From Cryobacterium glucosi (lineage in GTDB: Bacteria > Actinomycetota > Actinomycetes > Actinomycetales > Microbacteriaceae): DNA of 64,000 nt. Each line of letters begins with the position of its first letter. Position 1 is the first letter of the stretch. The stretch spans positions 124,001-188,000 of the forward strand of contig NZ_SOFS01000019.1 in assembly GCF_004402235.1 (NCBI RefSeq). The letters run 5' to 3'. Shown piece after piece: positions 33,832 to 43,985 of the stretch. The translations under genes and the position numbers were made by a program. Under the pieces are notes generated by a model that made no database searches, was not told where the DNA came from, and worked only from the letters and a program-made list of their open reading frames with translations.

Positions 33832-34089
33832 GTGCTCACCGAACACGCCTTACTGCCCATCATCGCCGGACGAGAAGTTGAATTCGAGCGAGCCTTCACC
33901 CTGGCTCGCCCGATCATCGCCTCCATGCCCGGATGCCTCAGCGTGTCGTTGTCGCGGTCTCTCGAGTCGCAGAGCACGTACCTACTGCTGGTCGAGTGGG
34001 AGGATCTGCTCGACCACACGATCGGGTTCCGGCAGTCGCCGCAGTACCGGGATAGGCGAGATTCTCGGCGAGACAACCGCTCATCATGA
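33832..34089 (+). CDS. Antibiotic biosynthesis monooxygenase-like protein, C-terminally truncated
   Basis: The 85-aa product begins VLTEHALLPIIAGREVEFERAF and has MPGCLSVSLSRSLESQSTYLLLVEWEDLLDHTIGFRQSPQY, a standard ABM domain of the YgiN type. After SPQY the sequence turns into RDRRDSRRDNRSS, where family members continue with a Trp/His-rich end (typically REWKxLLHxFY). The last strand is therefore lost or frame-shifted, 40 bases before the tRNA-Thr 3' end. It starts with GTG 33832 and is divergent from the GyrA-like gene. It may be non-functional. Confidence 0.7.
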   Translation: MLTEHALLPIIAGREVEFERAFTLARPIIASMPGCLSVSLSRSLESQSTYLLLVEWEDLLDHTIGFRQSPQYRDRRDSRRDNRSS

Positions 34090-34128
34090 CCGGATCGGCG
34101 TGGATCCCAGTGTTTTCAAGGGGTGTGG

Positions 34129-34201
34129 GGCCGGCCACGGGACTTGAACCCGTAACCCCCACTTTACAAGAGTGGTGCGCTACCAATTGCGCCAGGCCGG
34201 C
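34129..34201 (-). tRNA. tRNA-Thr (anticodon TGT)
   Basis: The minus strand gives acceptor GCCGGCC/GGCCGGC, D arm GCGC/GCGC, anticodon stem CCACT/AGTGG with loop CTTGTAA (TGT), and T arm ACGGG-TTCAAGT-CCCGT. The discriminator is C and CCA is not encoded. It reads ACA and ACG codons. Confidence 0.95.
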
Positions 34202-34322
34202 ATGAGGCGGATTCCCGCCTCGGTCCCCCATCCTAAATGACGAACGGGCTCCGCGGGGCCAGACCGGCAGCATCCGCCGGTCGGGAGCCCGCTGCGGACG
34301 AAAACTGCGGACCCGTCGAGGA

Positions 34323-35237
34323 TCAGCCCGCCGGGGTCGGCGTGGGCGTCGGCGTCGACGTCGAGTAGGTCTCTCCGGCGGACTGCAGCACGAATGCGGC
34401 GAATTCCTTGGGGTCATCGAGGGCGCCCGAGTACTGCTTGCCGTTCACGAGCACGGTCGGAGTGCCGGTCACGGCCTCGACCGTGGTGTTGGGCAGCGGC
34501 CCGGACAACGCCCGGTTGGTCGCAGCGACGACCCAGGCCTTGTAGCGCACGTCGGTGATGCAGGTATTGATCTCCGAAACGGATGACGCGACTCCGGAGC
34601 TCGTCACGAGCCCCATGATCGCTGCGTCGTCCAGCCCTGCGGTGCCTTCCTTCGGCTGGTTCGCGAAGAGTGCGGCATTGAAGGTGAAGAAGTCATTGGG
34701 GGAATAGTTGGCGACGCACGCGGCAGCGTTCGCCGAGCGGAGCGAGTACTGGGTTCCAGCCGACTTGCTGGTCAGGATAGAGATCGGGTGGATCTCGACC
34801 GTTGCGGCACCCGAGGTGACCCACTTCACGATCTGGTCGCTGTTGGTCGTTTCGAACTGGCCGCAGAACGGGCACAGGTAATCGACGTACACGCGGATGT
34901 CGGCGACGGTTCCGGTCGCATCCGGTGTGGACGGCACGGCGTCGGCGCCGGCCTTGAGGGCCGTGGTCTCGGTGACCTTCATGCCCTCGCCGATGAGAAC
35001 GCCGTCACTGGCCATGTTCGCGGGGCCGGGGCCTGCGGGGCGGATCGAATTCATGACGACGAGTGCGATGACCGCGACGATCGCGAGTGCGACAACCAGG
35101 ATGCCGCCCTGCAGCAGGAACCGGTTGCGACGGTTCTTCTTCTTCTGCTCGACACGCAGCTGGGTAGCCTTCGTGCGGACCGCGTCGCGTCGCTTATTTC
35201 GGGAAGGTCGACTCTCGCCAGATCCGCCAATAGTCAT
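34323..35237 (-). CDS. Membrane-anchored DsbA-family thioredoxin-like protein
   Basis: The 304-aa protein has a basic cytoplasmic head, one membrane span (FLLQGGILVVALAIVAVIALVVM, about 41-63), and an extracellular thioredoxin-fold domain with the active site VDYLCPFCGQFE (CPFC) near residue 120, a helical insert, and the cis-Pro segment VTGTPTVLVNG near 265. A TPTPTP tail ends it. It should catalyse or isomerise disulphides in exported proteins. The ATG at 35237 is preferred over a TTG at 35294 because the extra residues are not signal-like. Confidence 0.9.
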   Translation of the reverse strand: MTIGGSGESRPSRNKRRDAVRTKATQLRVEQKKKNRRNRFLLQGGILVVALAIVAVIALVVMNSIRPAGPGPANMASDGVLIGEGMKVTETTALKAGADAVPSTPDATGTVADIRVYVDYLCPFCGQFETTNSDQIVKWVTSGAATVEIHPISILTSKSAGTQYSLRSANAAACVANYSPNDFFTFNAALFANQPKEGTAGLDDAAIMGLVTSSGVASSVSEINTCITDVRYKAWVVAATNRALSGPLPNTTVEAVTGTPTVLVNGKQYSGALDDPKEFAAFVLQSAGETYSTSTPTPTPTPAG

Positions 35238-35456
35238 GAATGCTCGCTTCGGGTAGGTCTTTGGATCGACATTTCCTATGTAAATGCCCTCCAAATAATA
35301 GGACTCCAGTCTGGGAAATGACCAGACAGGGGCTGCCTTGCGACGCGTCCGCAGGGCAAAACCGCCGCAGACCCCCTGTTCGGGCGTGTCATACTGGAAC
35401 AGTCGGATCCTGCCATGATGCGCAGGCCGACAATAAATCCCATCACTACGGATCGT

Positions 35457-35474
35457 CCGGCACGTACCTGCCGG
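35457..35474. promoter_or_regulatory. Hairpin in the leader of the ABC ATPase gene
   Basis: CCGGCA and TGCCGG are separated by 6 bases, immediately before the GAAGGAGAA ribosome-binding site and 18 bases from the ATG. It could limit translation initiation or be an operator half. Function is not shown. Confidence 0.35.
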
Positions 35475-35492
35475 TGAAGGAGAATACCGAAA

Positions 35493-36590
<1,098 letters not shown>

Positions 36591-36605
36591 TCGACAACGA
36601 TTCAC

Positions 36606-36644
36606 CAGAACGGCCGGGCGGATTCATTCCGCCCGGCCGTTCTG
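36606..36644 (+). terminator. Hairpin terminator after the ABC ATPase gene
   Basis: A perfect 17-bp stem (left arm CAGAACGGCCGGGCGGA) with the 5-base loop TTCAT begins 16 bases after the stop codon. There is no T-tract. Confidence 0.75.
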
Positions 36645-36722
36645 CGTCCCGGCAACCCGGGACAGCCCCTGTCCGCGGGGCATCCGGCACCGGCCGCCAA
36701 CCCGCACCGGTAGGCTCAATCC

Positions 36723-38045
36723 ATGAGCGGTTCTGTCAACATCACCTCGGCCACGGCCGACCCGGCCCTCCTCGACCTGCCCTGGCACCTGCCGCTGGAC
36801 GCCTGGCCGAACGAGAACATCGCCGCCCTGCCGAAGGGCCTCTCCCGTCACCTCGTACGGTTCGCGCACCTCAGCGGTCGCGTCGTCGCGATCAAGGAAA
36901 CCACGAGCGAGATGGCCAAGCGCGAGTACGAAATGCTCCGCACCCTCCAGGGACTCGAAATCCCCTGCGTCGAGCCGCTCGCCGTGATCACGAACCGCAC
37001 CAACGAAGACGGCGAGCCGCTGAACTCGGTCCTCGTCACCCGGCACCTCAAGTTCTCACTCCCCTACCGCGCCCTGTACTCGCAGACGCTGCGACCGACG
37101 ACCGCGACCCGCCTCGTCGACGCCCTCGCCCTGCTGCTCGTGCGCGTGCACATGGCGGGCCTGTTCTGGGGCGACGTCTCGCTCTCCAACACTCTCTTCC
37201 GCCGCGATGCCGGCGCCTTCGCCGCCTATCTCGTCGACGCGGAGACCGGGCAGCTCTACCCTGGCGGCCTGTCCAAGGGCCAGCGCGAGAACGACCTCGA
37301 GATCGCCAGGGTCAACATCGCCGGCGAGCTGATGGACCTCGAGGCCGGCGGCCGCGCCGCGGACGAACTCGACCCGATCCGGGTCAGCAACGGCATCGTG
37401 AACGCCTACCGGCTGCTCTGGACCGAGCTGACCGGCTCCGAATCCTTCGCGAGTTCCGAGCGCTGGCGCATCACCGAACGCGTCGAGCGCCTGAACGACC
37501 TCGGCTTCGACATCGAGGAACTCGCCATCAAGACGGATGCGACCGGCTCGACCGTGCGCATCCAGCCCAAGGTCGTTGACGCGGGGCACCACCAGCGCCG
37601 CCTGCTGCGGCTGACCGGCCTCGACGCCGAGGAGAACCAGGCCCGGCGCCTGCTCAACGACCTCGACGCCTATCGCCTCGCATACGGCGACCCGGCGAGC
37701 GACGAAGAAGCCCTCGCCCACGAGTGGGTCGTCCGGGTCTTCGAACCCGTCATCCGCGCGATTCCGCGCGACCTCAAGGGCAAGCTCGAGCCGGCAGAGG
37801 TGTTCCACCAGCTGCTCGACCACCGCTGGTACATGGCCCAGAACCAGTCCAGGGACATCCCGCTCGCCGAAGCGGTCACGTCCTATGTGCAGGATGTCCT
37901 GCGTCACCGCCGCGACGAGGCGACCGTGATCGAACCCGCGACCGGGTCCATCACGCTTCCGATCGACGTCACGAACGACGACGTCGCCGCGGGCGCCGGC
38001 GATACCAGCGCTGACGACGCCCAGGACTGGCGCCTCAAGGTCTAG
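36723..38045 (+). CDS. DUF4032 kinase-like protein
   Basis: The 440-aa protein belongs to the actinobacterial DUF4032 family, which includes an N-terminal kinase-like fold (about 40-190). It has VVAIKETTSEMAKREYEMLRTL resembling the ATP-binding Lys and Glu, then a catalytic-loop-like LFWGDVSLSNTLFRRD (Asp and Asn) and YLVDAETG in place of DFG. A C-terminal DUF4032 domain (about 240-395) has DAGHHQRRLLRLTGLDAEENQARRLLNDL and ends with HRWYMAQN. The substrate is unknown. It is separated from rlmB by a shared convergent hairpin. Confidence 0.85.
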   Translation: MSGSVNITSATADPALLDLPWHLPLDAWPNENIAALPKGLSRHLVRFAHLSGRVVAIKETTSEMAKREYEMLRTLQGLEIPCVEPLAVITNRTNEDGEPLNSVLVTRHLKFSLPYRALYSQTLRPTTATRLVDALALLLVRVHMAGLFWGDVSLSNTLFRRDAGAFAAYLVDAETGQLYPGGLSKGQRENDLEIARVNIAGELMDLEAGGRAADELDPIRVSNGIVNAYRLLWTELTGSESFASSERWRITERVERLNDLGFDIEELAIKTDATGSTVRIQPKVVDAGHHQRRLLRLTGLDAEENQARRLLNDLDAYRLAYGDPASDEEALAHEWVVRVFEPVIRAIPRDLKGKLEPAEVFHQLLDHRWYMAQNQSRDIPLAEAVTSYVQDVLRHRRDEATVIEPATGSITLPIDVTNDDVAAGAGDTSADDAQDWRLKV

Positions 38046-38104
38046 ACGTCCGGTCGGGCGACGTCCGGATGCCGCGGTCCGGGGCATCCTCCGTCATGGC
38101 GAAC

Positions 38105-38126
38105 CCTGACCCGGTGAAGGGTCAGG
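38105..38126. terminator. Convergent hairpin terminator
   Basis: CCTGACCC pairs with GGGTCAGG over a 6-base loop. It lies 59 bases after the DUF4032 stop and overlaps the rlmB stop codon, so it may serve both. Confidence 0.6.
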
Positions 38127-39216
38127 CGGTGGCGGCTGCCTTGGCGGCGGCGAGCTTGACGGCCTTGGCGACCTTCGCTGCCGCGCGCAGGCGGGAGATC
38201 TCGTAGAGCGTAACGCTCGCGGCGATGCCGGCGTTGAGGGACTCGGTGCTCGCGCTGATCGGGATCGAGACGATTGCGTCGCAGGTTTCGGTGACGAGGC
38301 GCGACAGGCCCTTGCCCTCGCTGCCGACGACGACGACGATCGGGCGCTCCGCGAAGCCGAGGCCGAGCTCGGGCAGCGAGGTGTCTCCGCCGCCGTCGAG
38401 GCCGATCACAAGCACACCGACCTCCTTGAGCGACTTGAGCGTCTGGGTGAGGTTGCTCGCCATGGCGACGGGCGTGCGCGCTGCCGCACCGGCGGAGGTC
38501 TTCCACGCGGAAGCCGTGACGCCGACCGACCGGCGCTGGGGCACGATCACGCCGTGGCCGCCGAATGCCGCGGTCGAACGGATGATGGCGCCCAGGTTGC
38601 GGGGATCGGTGATGCCGTCGAGGGCGACGAACAACGGCTTGAAGCCGCGGCTGATCGTGAGCTCGAGGAGCTCCATCGGGTGCGCGTACTCGTACGCGGG
38701 CACCTTGAGCGCGAGGCCCTGGTGCACGGCGTCGCGGCCGGCGAGGCGGTCGAGTTCCGGGCGCATCACTTCGAGCACGGGGATGCCGCGGCCCGTCGCG
38801 AGGGTCAGGACCTCCTTGACCCGGTCATCCATTTCAATGCGGGTTGCGATGTACAGGGTGCTCGCGGGGATCTTCGCGCGCAGGGCCTCGAGCACCGAGT
38901 TGCGCCCGGTGACGATCTCATGCTCGTCGATCGACTTCGCCTTGCGGGTGGAGGTGCCACCGCCGCCGGAGTTGGCGGTGGAGCGCTGCCCGCCCTGCGA
39001 ACCCGTCGTGGGGCGGCTGCGGCCACCGCCGGCCGCTGCGAAGCGGTCCTGGGCGGCCTTGCGCTTCCCGGCGGGGTGGTACGGACGGTCTTCGGCCTTG
39101 GGCGTGGGCTTCTTACCCTCGAGGGCCTGGCGGCCCTGTCCGCCGGAGCCGACCTGGGGGCCGCGGCTGCCCTTGCGCACGGACCCGGTGCGAGCCTTGC
39201 GGTCTGTGTTCTTCAT
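38122..39216 (-). CDS. rlmB: 23S rRNA (guanosine-2'-O-)-methyltransferase RlmB
   Basis: The 364-aa enzyme methylates a guanosine in the peptidyl-transferase loop of 23S rRNA using SAM. A basic, Gly-rich, disordered N-terminus (about 1-95) is followed by the SpoU substrate-binding part ([16 protein letters not shown]) and the trefoil-knot methyltransferase domain with [36 protein letters not shown] and [24 protein letters not shown], the three SpoU motifs. The start overlaps the cysS stop by one base (TGATG), so translation is coupled. Confidence 0.95.
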   Translation of the reverse strand: MKNTDRKARTGSVRKGSRGPQVGSGGQGRQALEGKKPTPKAEDRPYHPAGKRKAAQDRFAAAGGGRSRPTTGSQGGQRSTANSGGGGTSTRKAKSIDEHEIVTGRNSVLEALRAKIPASTLYIATRIEMDDRVKEVLTLATGRGIPVLEVMRPELDRLAGRDAVHQGLALKVPAYEYAHPMELLELTISRGFKPLFVALDGITDPRNLGAIIRSTAAFGGHGVIVPQRRSVGVTASAWKTSAGAAARTPVAMASNLTQTLKSLKEVGVLVIGLDGGGDTSLPELGLGFAERPIVVVVGSEGKGLSRLVTETCDAIVSIPISASTESLNAGIAASVTLYEISRLRAAAKVAKAVKLAAAKAAATA

Positions 39217-40631
39217 CAGTCAAAACTCCAATGCGCACCCGAGGGGGTGTCTTCGATGGTAATTCCGGCGGCGACGAGCTCGTCCCGGATACGGTCTGCG
39301 GCCTTGTAGTCGCGGCTTTCCCTGGCGGTCTCCCGGTCGGAGAGCAGGCGCTCGACGAGGGCGGTGAGTGCGACCATGGCTGGTTCGTCCGTCGCGACGG
39401 CCCAGCCGGGCGACAGGGGGTTGATGCCGAGGACCTCGCTCATGGCGAGCACCTGGCCACGGGCGGCAGCGGCGGCGCGCAAGTCTTCGGCGTCGAGCGC
39501 CGCGTTGCCGGTGCGCACGGTCTCGTGCAACACGGCGAGGGCCTGGGGCACGGCGAGGTCGTCGTCCATGGCGACCGCGAACTCGTCGGGGACGAGCTCG
39601 ACGCCGCTCGAGGCGAAACGCGTCTCGGCGAGGCGGCGGTCGGCCCTGTCGAGGAAGCTCTCGATGCGTTCGAGGGCGGCTTCGGCCTCGGCAAGGGAGT
39701 GGTCGGTGTAGTCGATCGTGGAGCGGTAGTGCGCGGCTCCGAGGTAGTAGCGCACGACGATGGCCCTGGCCTGGTCGAGCAGCTCGGCAGCAAAGACGGA
39801 GTTGCCGAGGGACTTGGACATCTTCTGGCCGTGCACATGCACGAGGCCGTTGTGCATCCAGTACTTCGCGAACGCGTCGCCGGCCGCCGTTGACTGGGCG
39901 AGTTCGTTCTCATGGTGCGGGAACCGCAGGTCGAGGCCGCCGCCGTGGATGTCGAAGCCCGCGCCGAGGTAACGGCTCGCCATCGCGGAGCACTCGATGT
40001 GCCAGCCGGGCCGGCCTGGTCCCCAGGGGGATGGCCAGGACGCCGAGGCCGGTTCGTCGGCCTTGTGACCCTTCCAAAGGGCGAAGTCGCGCGGGTCGTT
40101 CTTGCCACGCGGGTCGGCGTCCGCCGCCGCTTCCATGTCGCCGCGACCCTGGCGGGTGAGCGCCCCGTACTCCGCCCAGCTGTTGGTGTCGAAGTAGACG
40201 TCGCCGGAGCCGTCGGCCGCCGGGTACGCGTGGCCGCGGTCGATCAGTCGGGTGATCAGGTCCTGCATCTGCTGGATGCTCGCCGTCGCACGTGGCTCGT
40301 ACGTGGGGGCGAGGATGCCGAGGCGCTGGTACCCGGCCGTGAACTCGAGTTCGTAGCGGTAGGCGAGCGCCCACCACTGCTCTGCGGTGCCTGCCGCGTT
40401 GGCGAGGATCTTGTCGTCGATGTCGGTGACGTTGCGGATGAACGTGACGTCGAAGCCGCGGTAGGTGAGCCAGCGCCGGAGCTGGTCGTAGACCAGGGCG
40501 CTGCGCAGGTGGCCGATGTGCGGAGACGACTGCACGGTCGGCCCGCACACGTAGATACCGACCGCACCGGGGGTCGTCGGAATGAAGTCGCGCAAGGCCT
40601 GGGCCCGGGAATCGTACAGTTGGATCGTCAC
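39216..40631 (-). CDS. cysS: Cysteinyl-tRNA synthetase
   Basis: The 471-aa class I synthetase charges tRNA-Cys. It has the zinc and HIGH region [22 protein letters not shown] (about 30-50), [34 protein letters not shown] with zinc ligands, and [12 protein letters not shown], the KMSKS loop. Length matches CysS rather than MshC. Its GTG start (40631) overlaps the ispDF stop by 4 bases. The longer frame running to 41519 is an antisense-frame shadow of ispDF. Confidence 0.97.
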   Translation of the reverse strand: MTIQLYDSRAQALRDFIPTTPGAVGIYVCGPTVQSSPHIGHLRSALVYDQLRRWLTYRGFDVTFIRNVTDIDDKILANAAGTAEQWWALAYRYELEFTAGYQRLGILAPTYEPRATASIQQMQDLITRLIDRGHAYPAADGSGDVYFDTNSWAEYGALTRQGRGDMEAAADADPRGKNDPRDFALWKGHKADEPASASWPSPWGPGRPGWHIECSAMASRYLGAGFDIHGGGLDLRFPHHENELAQSTAAGDAFAKYWMHNGLVHVHGQKMSKSLGNSVFAAELLDQARAIVVRYYLGAAHYRSTIDYTDHSLAEAEAALERIESFLDRADRRLAETRFASSGVELVPDEFAVAMDDDLAVPQALAVLHETVRTGNAALDAEDLRAAAAARGQVLAMSEVLGINPLSPGWAVATDEPAMVALTALVERLLSDRETARESRDYKAADRIRDELVAAGITIEDTPSGAHWSFD

Positions 40632-41887
40632 ACGTCCCAGCTTAGAACAGGGCCGGTTTCCGGCAGCGGGATGAGGGGCACGATGAGGGCCGTCGCGAGG
40701 GCCGCGATGCCCTCGCCGCGCCCGGTGAAACCGAGCCGGTCCGTCGTCGTTGCGGACACGCTGACCGGCGCGGACAGTATCCCGCTGAGGTATTCCTCGG
40801 CCTCGAGTCGGCGCGGGCCGACCTTCGGGCGATTGCCGATGATCTGGACGGTGACGTTGCCGACCCGGAACCCGGCCGCGGTGACCCGGCGGAGGGTTTC
40901 GCGGAGGAACACGTCGCCGTGCGCACCTTCGAGACGCGGGTCGGCCACGCCGAAGACACCGCCGACGTCGCCGAGGCCGGCCGCGGACAAGAGCGCGTCG
41001 CAGATGGCGTGCACGGCGGCGTCGCCGTCGCTGTGCCCGGAGAGGCCGCGCTCCCCCGGCCAGTGCAGGCCGGCGAGCCAGAGCGGCGAGGCATCGTCGT
41101 ACCCGTGCACGTCGAGGCCCGAACCGATCCGCGGTGACGGCGCCTCGGCCTGCTGGCCGACCGCGGCGGCATCCGTGCGGGCACGCTCGTCGAGGAGGGC
41201 CTCGGCCCGGTGCAGGTCCCACGGGGTCGTGATCTTGAACGCGAGCGGGTCTCCGGGGATGACCCCGACCGGATGTCCGGCGGCCGCGACGATCTCGGCG
41301 TCGTCGGTCGGGGTGCCCGCGGGGTCTGCGGCGCTCATGGCGGCGAGCAGCACGCCCCGGGGAAAGCCCTGCGGCGTCTGCACGGCCGAGAGGGCCGAAC
41401 GGTCGACCGTCGCGCGGATGGTGCCCTCGGCGTCGACGTGCTTGATGGTGTCGACGAGGGCGAGACCGGGGACGATGCCGTGCCCGGTCGACCGCACAGC
41501 GGCGACGACGGCGTCGCACAGTCCGGCAGGGGTGAGTGCGCGGGCGGCATCGTGCACGAGGACAGTCTCGACGCCCGGGCGCAGCACGGCGAGGCCCCGG
41601 TTGACAGAGTCAGCACGAGTGGGGCCGCCCACCACGACGTCGACGTACGACGCGACAGCCCCGGCGGCGGATGCCGCGATCACCCGGGCCTCGGAGAGGT
41701 GGCTGTCCGGCGCCACGACGATCACCTGGGCGGGTTCGACCATTCCGAACACGGAACCGAGCGCGCGCTCGAGGAGCGTGCGACCCCTGAGCAGGACGAA
41801 CGCCTTCGGCTCCGTCGCTCCGAGCCTGGCGCCACTGCCCGCGGCGACGACGATGACCGCGACCGCGGGGGCTGCGTATTCAGTCAT
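40628..41887 (-). CDS. ispDF: Bifunctional IspD/IspF of the MEP isoprenoid pathway
   Basis: The 419-aa fusion covers two MEP steps. The N-terminal IspD part (1-about 230) has [31 protein letters not shown] and [10 protein letters not shown] and makes CDP-ME. The C-terminal IspF part (about 255-419) has [13 protein letters not shown] with the zinc Asp and His, [32 protein letters not shown] and a closing [19 protein letters not shown], and makes MEcPP. The fusion is a known variant. It leads the overlapping operon ispDF-cysS-rlmB and follows carD. Confidence 0.96.
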   Translation of the reverse strand: MTEYAAPAVAVIVVAAGSGARLGATEPKAFVLLRGRTLLERALGSVFGMVEPAQVIVVAPDSHLSEARVIAASAAGAVASYVDVVVGGPTRADSVNRGLAVLRPGVETVLVHDAARALTPAGLCDAVVAAVRSTGHGIVPGLALVDTIKHVDAEGTIRATVDRSALSAVQTPQGFPRGVLLAAMSAADPAGTPTDDAEIVAAAGHPVGVIPGDPLAFKITTPWDLHRAEALLDERARTDAAAVGQQAEAPSPRIGSGLDVHGYDDASPLWLAGLHWPGERGLSGHSDGDAAVHAICDALLSAAGLGDVGGVFGVADPRLEGAHGDVFLRETLRRVTAAGFRVGNVTVQIIGNRPKVGPRRLEAEEYLSGILSAPVSVSATTTDRLGFTGRGEGIAALATALIVPLIPLPETGPVLSWDV

Positions 41888-41927
41888 GTCTGGAGGCTAT
41901 CTGTTGGAGGGCGGATGCTGCGGGATA

Positions 41928-41955
41928 GTTCACACCGGAACGTTCACACCGGAAC
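41928..41955. repeat. Two exact 14-bp tandem repeats upstream of ispDF
   Basis: GTTCACACCGGAAC occurs twice in direct tandem with no spacer. Each unit is itself a short inverted repeat (GTTC/GAAC). The pair sits 41-68 bases upstream of the ispDF start, a fit for an operator or an alternative promoter element. Confidence 0.7.
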
Positions 41956-41962
41956 GTGCGAA

Positions 41963-41986
41963 AGGCGGCACCTCGCGGCGCCGCCT
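41963..41986 (-). terminator. Terminator of carD
   Basis: AGGCGGC pairs with GCCGCCT over a 10-base loop. It lies 28 bases after the carD stop; in the minus direction TTTCG follows the stem. Confidence 0.6.
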
Positions 41987-42014
41987 CTCAGCGTGTGAAA
42001 AAAGTCAGGGTGGG

Positions 42015-42497
42015 TCAGGAAGCCAGAACCTCGTCGAGGACCGTTGAGGCCTTCTCTTCGTCGGTCTTTTCGGCGAGGGCCAGCTCGCTGATCAGGATCT
42101 GGCGGGCCTTGGCGAGCATCCGCTTCTCACCGGCGGACAGGCCGCGGTCCTGGTCGCGGCGCCACAGGTCGCGGACGACCTCTGACACCTTGATGACATC
42201 GCCGGAGGCGAGCTTTTCGAGGTTGGCCTTGTACCGGCGGGACCAGTTGGTGGGCTCCTCGGTGAACGGGGCGCGCAGCACCTCGAACACCTTGTCGAGG
42301 CCCTCACGACCGATCACGTCGCGCACGCCGACGAGGTCGACGTTCTCGGCGGGAACCTCGATGGTGAGGTCTCCCTGAGTGACGTTGAGCTTCAGGTACA
42401 GTTTTTCCTCACCCTTGATGATCCGCGTCTTCACTTCCGTGATTGTCGCGGCACCGTGGTGGGGATAAACGACGGTTTCGCCTACTTCAAAAAGCAT
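42015..42497 (-). CDS. carD: CarD-family RNA polymerase-binding regulator
   Basis: The 160-aa protein has an N-terminal RNA polymerase interaction domain ([19 protein letters not shown], residues 1-60) of the Tudor-like kind and a helical C-terminal DNA-binding part with [17 protein letters not shown] and the conserved Trp in [18 protein letters not shown] that wedges the upstream edge of the promoter bubble. CarD stabilises open complexes at rRNA and many other promoters. The ATG at 42497 is chosen; the 7 upstream codons in frame are not typical. It precedes the ispDF operon. Confidence 0.95.
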   Translation of the reverse strand: MLFEVGETVVYPHHGAATITEVKTRIIKGEEKLYLKLNVTQGDLTIEVPAENVDLVGVRDVIGREGLDKVFEVLRAPFTEEPTNWSRRYKANLEKLASGDVIKVSEVVRDLWRRDQDRGLSAGEKRMLAKARQILISELALAEKTDEEKASTVLDEVLAS

Positions 42498-42675
42498 GTA
42501 TGGATATCCCTTCAGCAACGTCTAGGATACCACAGCGAGGGGTGGTAGGGTTTGCGACCCTGACCGGGGCATGGGCCGGCGGGGCCACGAGGCCGGCCTC
42601 CCCGATACGCTAGGCTCGAAGCGAAATCTGCGGCGTTCGCGCCTTCAGGCGCACCGTCGAACTGTTGGAGGTCTT

Positions 42676-43155
42676 GTGAGGGCTCGAGTCTTGCTGTCCG
42701 TGTTGCTGACGGCCGGTATCCTGCTGGGTACCAGTGGATGCAACCTGCTGGCCCCGCAGTCAACGACCAAACACTACGACGCGAGCGACGGGGTCAGCGG
42801 CAACGTCGGCGACCTGCAGGTCCGCAACGCGATCGTGCTCTCGACGGACGGAAAGACCGGGAGCCTCCTCGTCACCGTGGTCAACCCGAGCGATTCAGCG
42901 CACAGCCTGTCCGTGCAGTACACGGCCACGACCGGCAAGGTCACCCAGCAGCTGACACTGAAGCCTCAGTCGAGCACCGCGATCGGTGCGACCGGCGGCC
43001 CCGGGATCACCCTCGAGAACATCGACGCCCCGCTCGGCTCGCTGTTCCCCGTCTACTTCCAGTACGGCACCGAGACCGGCCTCCAGTTGCTCACGCCGGT
43101 ACTCGACGGCACGCTCCCCCAGTACTCGACCCTGCTGCCGACCACGGCGCCGTAG
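42676..43155 (+). CDS. Small lipoprotein, unknown function
   Basis: The 159-aa product starts with GTG 42676 behind GGAGGTCTT. A signal peptide (VRARVLLSVLLTAGILLGTSGC) ends in a lipobox with Cys22. The mature part is a compact all-beta domain of about 130 residues with LQVRNAIVLSTDGKTGSLLVTVVNPS, a fold seen in the copper-chaperone-like or PCu(A)C-type and other small lipoproteins. Databases often misname these proteins as DNA modification methylases; no methyltransferase motif is visible. It is followed by the repeat-rich region before regX3. Confidence 0.75.
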   Translation: MRARVLLSVLLTAGILLGTSGCNLLAPQSTTKHYDASDGVSGNVGDLQVRNAIVLSTDGKTGSLLVTVVNPSDSAHSLSVQYTATTGKVTQQLTLKPQSSTAIGATGGPGITLENIDAPLGSLFPVYFQYGTETGLQLLTPVLDGTLPQYSTLLPTTAP

Positions 43156-43175
43156 CGCCCGGCAGACGCAGGCAA

Positions 43176-43305
43176 GGCCAGACCGGGCCAGACCGGGTCA
43201 GGCCGGGTCAGGCCGGAACTGGTCGAGCCCGACCGGTTCGGACCCGACCGGTTCGAACCAGACCGGTTCGGGCCAGGCCGGGTCCGGCGTCGAAGCCGAC
43301 CGGGT
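43176..43305. repeat. Degenerate short repeats between lipoprotein gene and regX3
   Basis: The stretch is built from variants of gaccggg(t)ca(g)g and gaccggttcg units, repeated at least nine times with 9-19-base spacing, for example gaccggttcg three times within 45 bases. It lies between convergent genes, and would be expected to differ in length between strains. Confidence 0.7.
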
Positions 43306-43985
43306 CAGGCCTCGAAGCGGTAGCCGAGGCCACGCACGGTGACGAGCATGGTCGGCTCTGACGGCGTCGCCTCGATGCGCGAGCGGATCCGCTTGATGTG
43401 GACGTCGAGGGTCTTGGTGTCGCCGAAGTAGTCGGTGCCCCAGACCCGGTCGATCAGCTGGCCGCGGGTCAACACCCGGCCGGCGTTCCGCAGCAGGAAC
43501 TCAAGAAGCTCGAACTCCTTGAGCGGCATGTTCACCACGGTGCCGCTCACTGCGACCGTGTGGCGTTCGATGTCCATCCGGACGGTGCCCGCCGTGAGCA
43601 TGTTCTCGTCGTCCTCGGTCTGGTCGGTGCGCCGACGTGACACCGCACGGATGCGCGCGAGCAGTTCCCTGGTCGAGTACGGCTTGGTCACGTAGTCGTC
43701 CGCGCCGAGTTCGAGTCCGACGACGATGTCGACCTCGGAGTCCTTCGCGGTGAGCATGATGATCGGGACCTGGGAGCGGGTGCGGATCTCGCGGCACACT
43801 TCGGTTCCGGGGATGCCGGGAAGCATCAGGTCCAGCAGGATCAGGTCGGGTCCGATCCGGTCGAATTCGCTGATGGCGCTCGGTCCGTCCTCGGCGACGG
43901 TGACCTCGTAGCCTTCGCGTTCGAGCAGGAAGCTCAACGGCTCGCTCAGCGCTTGTTCGTCCTCAACCAAAAGAATGTGGGTCAC
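43305..43985 (-). CDS. regX3: Phosphate-sensing response regulator RegX3
   Basis: The 226-aa OmpR-family protein has a receiver with Asp9/Asp10-type acidic pair, phospho-acceptor Asp52 in DLILLDLMLPGIPG, and LTAKDSE and DDYVTKPYS. The C-terminal winged helix has LLEFLLRNAGRVLTRGQLIDRVWG and TKTLDVHIKRIRSRIE. It directly follows senX3 with a 4-base overlap and lies beside phoU, the usual arrangement for SenX3-RegX3 that controls the phosphate-starvation response, including pst. The PHO-box-like repeat at 54155 is a likely target. Confidence 0.95.
   Translation of the reverse strand: MTHILLVEDEQALSEPLSFLLEREGYEVTVAEDGPSAISEFDRIGPDLILLDLMLPGIPGTEVCREIRTRSQVPIIMLTAKDSEVDIVVGLELGADDYVTKPYSTRELLARIRAVSRRRTDQTEDDENMLTAGTVRMDIERHTVAVSGTVVNMPLKEFELLEFLLRNAGRVLTRGQLIDRVWGTDYFGDTKTLDVHIKRIRSRIEATPSEPTMLVTVRGLGYRFEA

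Noticed and set aside
40632..41519. 296-codon extension of the cysS frame
   Set aside because: It is an alternative-frame reading of ispDF, very Arg-rich, and CysS has a normal GTG start overlapping the ispDF stop.
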